DNA of 48,839 nucleotides from Bacillota bacterium (GTDB lineage Bacteria > Bacillota > Dehalobacteriia > UBA4068 > UBA4997), in the NCBI GenBank assembly GCA_021771915.1, contig JAETNY010000015.1, forward strand, positions 1-48,839, written 5' to 3'. Below the pieces are notes generated by a model. That model was not told the origin of the DNA. It made no database searches and saw only the letters and a list, made by a program, of their open reading frames with translations. Shown here piece by piece: positions 45,466-48,839 of the stretch. Position numbers and translations under genes: made by a program. Position 1 is the stretch's first letter. Each line of letters begins with the position of its first letter.

Positions 45466-47556
45466 TTGAGCAAGAAATTGAGGTCTGAGATTTGGCGTTT
45501 GCCGTTGTATTTGTTGATTGTGGTTGGGGTGGCGGCTTCGCTGCTGGTTGGTTTACAGCGCATTGCTTTGGAATCGGTCAGTAAAACGACATTGCTTTCT
45601 CTGGAATGGGGGCAGCTTAAGGACACGGCGGCACGCAACGGCAGCACGGTGGAAGAGGCTTTGGAACAGCTGATTAAAGATGAAAAGGGTCGGCCGTTGA
45701 TTTCCGGCGTGGTTTATAAGGAGCCAATGTTGAGTGATTGGCAGAACGGTGGCTATTTGCAGCTGCTTACTGGCGCGCAGCTGTTGAATGATGTGCGCGT
45801 GGGCGGCTGGGAAATAACCGCGCCGGAAATTGACCCGGCGGACGATAATACATCAGCATCTGATAATGATACTGAACAGCAGATTGATAACAACCATAAC
45901 TATGTAATTTGTTATGATGAGGAACAGCAGAAGCTGGTTTATGATAATCTGCAATATAAAACTTCAGCGCAAAACGGGCTTTATACGCTGACTAATGCTG
46001 ATGATGAAATGCTTTATGCGGTTTCCACTACCTATCCTTATACCGATTTGGCGGCTTTGGGTATTGGCTTTAGCACGGAGGAAACGGCTTTAATCAAAGA
46101 GCATGGTTTGTCCCTGGTGGTGCAAGTGCGCAGCTGGCCAAGCGTAACGCCGCAATCGCTGGAGTTCGTTTTCGGCGGTCTTTCGGCTTTGGGCGTGCAG
46201 GCAGCCGGCTTTAATGATAATGAATTGCCCGGCGTGCAGCTGGCCAACTGGCCGGAATTGAGCAAGCAGCTGGCCGAGATATTGAAGCGGCAGAATTTGC
46301 CCTCCATGTCGATTGAATTTTTCAAACAGACTGGCCTGCAAAGCTTTTTACAGCAAATGGATTATGATATGGTGCGCATGCACCCGGTTTCTGAGGCGGA
46401 GCTGCCAAAGCTTAACGATACACGTTTGCAGGAGCGTTTTGCGCTGGCGGCCAATGAGCGCGGCATGGACGTTATGTTGCTGCGTCTGCGTTCCGGCCAG
46501 ACGCTGGCTGACAGTGTGGAATACATTACGGCGGTGCGAGATGCTATTCAGGCCAAGGGCGTGGCGACCAATCACATGACAGTGGTGCCGGATATGCATG
46601 TCTACAAGGCTGTGCTGGCGGCCGTGCTGGCGGCGGTTTGGGCTGGCGGCGTGTTGCTGCTGCAAAGCTTTGGTTTAAAGAAAAGCGCTTGGTTGTTGCC
46701 CAGTCTTGGTTTGGTGCTGGCGGTGGGGCTGCTGGTTATCGGCAAGGGCTATCTGGCGCAAAAGCTGGCAGCGCTGGCGGCGGTGGTTATCTTCCCCTAT
46801 CTGGGTGTAGCTTCGGCGGCGCGGCCGGAGGGGCGCAGTCTGCCGGCGGCGATTGGCGTACTCTGCCGTATGACTTTGACCTCGCTTTTGGGCGCGGCGC
46901 TGGTGGTCGGCACTCTTTCTGAGCGCAGTTATATGTCGGCTATCAACACTTTCAGCGGTGTTAAAGTTGGCCAGCTGGCGGCTTTGCTGCTTTTGATGAT
47001 TTATCTGTTATATCAGTTGGCTAATGAGCATGGCGGCGCCGGTTACCTGCTGGTTGGCTGCTGGCGGCTGTTGCAGAAAAAAGTTACGATTGGTCTGGTG
47101 TTGGCGGCTGGTTTGGCGGCGGCGCTGCTGTTGTATTATATGCTGCGTACTGGTAATACTTCCGTGGGCGTTTCTGATTTGGAGCGCAGTTTCCGCGCCT
47201 TTTTGGATAAGGTGCTGGTGGTGCGGCCGCGTACCAAGGAATTTATGCTGGCCCACCCGATTATGCTGATGGTGCTTTATTATGGTTATCGGCGGCAGCT
47301 TTGGCCGCTGGTGCTGCTGGGCGCTATCGGTCAGGTTAGTCTGGTGAACACCTTTGAGCATTTGCATACCCCTTTGCTGGTTTCTCTGGTGCGCACGGCT
47401 AATGGTTTGGCTTTAGGTATTGTTTTGGGCGTTATTTTAATCTATGTGCTGAAATATCCCGGCGGCTGGTTGCTGCGCAAGGTGCAGGAGGTTGCTCGTC
47501 TGGCAGCGGAGGCGGACGCTGCGGCAGCAACCCAGGAGGCAAAACGTGTCGGCTAA
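45466..47556 (+). CDS. DUF5693 family membrane protein
   Basis: The 696-residue protein has an N-terminal membrane helix (about 12-30), a large extracytoplasmic part (about 35-380) and about eight C-terminal helices. The soluble part has a TIM-barrel-like feel (LSIEFFKQTGLQSFLQQMDY, then MLLRLRSGQTLADSVEYITA). DUF5693 proteins commonly sit before csaB in Firmicutes; their role is unknown but probably relates to the wall polymer. The TTG start at 45466 has AAGGAGG upstream. It overlaps the csaB start. Confidence 0.85.
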   Translation: MSKKLRSEIWRLPLYLLIVVGVAASLLVGLQRIALESVSKTTLLSLEWGQLKDTAARNGSTVEEALEQLIKDEKGRPLISGVVYKEPMLSDWQNGGYLQLLTGAQLLNDVRVGGWEITAPEIDPADDNTSASDNDTEQQIDNNHNYVICYDEEQQKLVYDNLQYKTSAQNGLYTLTNADDEMLYAVSTTYPYTDLAALGIGFSTEETALIKEHGLSLVVQVRSWPSVTPQSLEFVFGGLSALGVQAAGFNDNELPGVQLANWPELSKQLAEILKRQNLPSMSIEFFKQTGLQSFLQQMDYDMVRMHPVSEAELPKLNDTRLQERFALAANERGMDVMLLRLRSGQTLADSVEYITAVRDAIQAKGVATNHMTVVPDMHVYKAVLAAVLAAVWAGGVLLLQSFGLKKSAWLLPSLGLVLAVGLLVIGKGYLAQKLAALAAVVIFPYLGVASAARPEGRSLPAAIGVLCRMTLTSLLGAALVVGTLSERSYMSAINTFSGVKVGQLAALLLLMIYLLYQLANEHGGAGYLLVGCWRLLQKKVTIGLVLAAGLAAALLLYYMLRTGNTSVGVSDLERSFRAFLDKVLVVRPRTKEFMLAHPIMLMVLYYGYRRQLWPLVLLGAIGQVSLVNTFEHLHTPLLVSLVRTANGLALGIVLGVILIYVLKYPGGWLLRKVQEVARLAAEADAAAATQEAKRVG

Positions 47557-48646
47557 ATTTAGGAAAATTTTGTTATCTGGATATTATGGCTTTGATAATG
47601 CCGGTGATGAGGCGGTTTTGGCGTCGCTTTGCGATATTTTGCGCGGTAAACTACCGAACGTGGAGTTGGTTGCATTATCCGCCAAGCCGGAGGCAACGGC
47701 GGCGGCTTATGATATTCGTGCGATTAACCGCTGGGATAAGGCAGCGCTGCGTACGGAGTTGGCGGAATGCGCTTTGTTTTGCAGCGGCGGCGGCAGTCTG
47801 TTGCAAGATGTTACCAGCGTACGTTCGGTCTGGTATTATACTTCTCTGCTGCGGCAGGCGCAGAAGCAGGGAGTACCAACGATTGTGCTGGCGCAGGGTT
47901 TGGGGCCGCTGCGTACTAAGGCCGGGCGTTGGCTGGCCGGCCGGGCGTTGAGTAAATGCCGGCTGCTCAGTTGGCGTGATGCGGCTTCAGAGCGGTTGGC
48001 GGCAGAGATTTTGCCCCCGGCACAGAAAACTATCCCCAGCTATGTGGTTTGCGACCCGGTTCTGCTTTGGCAGCCGACTGCTGGCGATAGTTCAGCGGTT
48101 GCGGACGGCGAGGAATTGACGGTTGCGGCGCAGAATATTAAAGTGGTGGCTTTGGCGTTGCGTCCCTGGCGGAATATGCAGCCGGCAGCCGCGGCCTGTC
48201 TTGTACAGCTGCTGCGTGAGCAGAATTTTCAGCCGGTTTTACTGCCTTATCATTTGGGCGAGGACGAAAAGCTGGCCGAACAAATTAATGCGGCTTTGAC
48301 AACGGCCGGGCAGGAGCCGGCGGCGGTTTGGCTCTGCGCCACGCCGCAGGAGGCCTGGACGGCCGTTGGCCGGGCTGATTTGCTGCTGGGCATGCGTCTT
48401 CATTCGCTGATTATGGCAGCGGCGCAGGGAGTGCCGGCATTGGCTTTCAGTTATGACCCCAAGGTAGAGGCTTTTGCCCGAATGGCGGCTATGCCATTGG
48501 CTGCGGCCGGTGATTTGCAGCCGGATAGTGTGCTGGCGCAACTAAACGCATTGCCGGCCAAACCGCAGGCCTATCCGCTGGCGCCGTTGCTGGGTAGCTG
48601 GCCGCCCCTTTTGGCCGCTATAAATCGTATTTTAGCAGAGAAATAG
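47546..48646 (+). CDS. csaB: CsaB polysaccharide pyruvyl transferase
   Basis: The enzyme adds pyruvyl groups to secondary wall polymer, the ligand of SLH domains. The 366-residue protein starts ILLSGYYGFDNAGDEAVLAS, has FCSGGGSLLQDVTS, VLAQGLGPL and LGMRLHSLIMAAAQGVPALA, the CsaB hallmarks. The start is GTG 47546 with AGGAGG six bases upstream, inside the end of the DUF5693 gene (11 bases overlap). It supports a shared system with the two SLH proteins. Confidence 0.93.
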   Translation: MSAKFRKILLSGYYGFDNAGDEAVLASLCDILRGKLPNVELVALSAKPEATAAAYDIRAINRWDKAALRTELAECALFCSGGGSLLQDVTSVRSVWYYTSLLRQAQKQGVPTIVLAQGLGPLRTKAGRWLAGRALSKCRLLSWRDAASERLAAEILPPAQKTIPSYVVCDPVLLWQPTAGDSSAVADGEELTVAAQNIKVVALALRPWRNMQPAAAACLVQLLREQNFQPVLLPYHLGEDEKLAEQINAALTTAGQEPAAVWLCATPQEAWTAVGRADLLLGMRLHSLIMAAAQGVPALAFSYDPKVEAFARMAAMPLAAAGDLQPDSVLAQLNALPAKPQAYPLAPLLGSWPPLLAAINRILAEK

Positions 48647-48658
48647 AGATAAACTAAT

Positions 48659-48839
48659 TTATAATAAGAACTCTAAAATAAAATATTATTATAATGAAAG
48701 AAACGAAGTTTAAAAGATTTCGCATAAGAAAGATTTAGCAAAAAATTATAATAAGAACTCCCAAATAAAATGCTATAACGAAAGAAACGAAGTTTAAAAG
48801 ATTTTGTATAAGAAAGATTTAGCAAAAAATTATAATAAG
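48659..48839. repeat. AT-rich tandem repeat, period about 85 bp, continuing past the window
   Basis: Copy 1 (48659-48745, 87 bp) and copy 2 (48746-48829, 84 bp) share most bases, including TTATAATAAGAACTC at the start, AAAGAAACGAAGTTTAAAAG in the middle and AAGAAAGATTTAGCAAAAAA at the end. A three-base length difference and a few changes separate them. A third copy begins at 48830 and is cut by the window. Each copy carries a TATAAT. No ORF is seen. Confidence 0.9.

Noticed and set aside
48659-48839. CRISPR array as an explanation for the terminal repeats
   Set aside because: The whole 84-87 bp unit is conserved, with no short repeat alternating with unique spacers, and no cas gene is in the window.

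Overview
The window looks like part of the chromosome of a diderm Firmicute, most likely a member of the Negativicutes (an Acidaminococcaceae-like genome is a guess). The ribosomal and housekeeping genes follow Firmicute gene order: S10-spc-alpha clusters with rpsD before rpoA, then ecfA1-ecfA2-ecfT, truA, rplM and rpsI. S14 and L36 are zinc-ribbon forms, and adenylate kinase has a four-cysteine lid. The right part encodes a TolC-type outer-membrane protein, an RND pump with its adaptor, two SLH-domain proteins and a CsaB-type pyruvyl transferase, which together imply an outer membrane tethered to the wall.

Layout. 1-250: end of an rRNA operon (5S) and tRNA-Ser(UGA). 338-3861: a run of small accessory genes (ABM-like barrel protein, an unknown, a DHFR/RibD-like reductase, a SUFU-domain protein, a 47-residue membrane protein and a DUF2185/DUF4241-like protein). 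The last genes resemble polymorphic-toxin immunity proteins. 3956-8513: rubrerythrin (reverse strand), TraX-like membrane protein, PHP phosphoesterase, a coiled-coil protein and guaB. 8583-9150: two very small membrane proteins, then a non-coding stretch with a probable short reverse-strand RNA. 9235-25342: S10-spc-alpha ribosomal cluster, including secY, adk, map, infA and rpoA, ending at a strong terminator. 25399-30353: ECF transporter energising module, a lipoprotein, truA, then rplM-rpsI from a separate promoter. 30363-31194 (reverse): a probable toxin-antitoxin pair with a zeta-like P-loop protein. 31302-32138 (reverse): laccase-domain purine nucleoside phosphorylase. 32396-48646: cell-envelope region (MreB, stalk-domain protein, LCP ligase, TagA/WecG glycosyltransferase, SLH protein, RND adaptor-pump-TolC, second SLH protein, DUF5693 membrane protein, CsaB). 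48659 to the end: an AT-rich tandem repeat with a period of about 85 bp that runs off the window.

How the genes fit together. The envelope region reads as one theme. TagA/WecG adds a sugar to a lipid-linked polymer, the LCP protein attaches polymer to peptidoglycan, CsaB pyruvylates the polymer, and SLH proteins bind it. MreB guides wall synthesis, and the RND-TolC system spans both membranes. The most unusual material lies in the small and non-coding elements: the immunity-like cluster, the two microproteins with a decarboxylase beta-subunit motif, the reverse-strand small RNA, the pseudoknot-capable RNAs after rplQ and before rplM, the zeta-like toxin pair, and the terminal repeats. All calls were made by reading the sequence; no database search was run.
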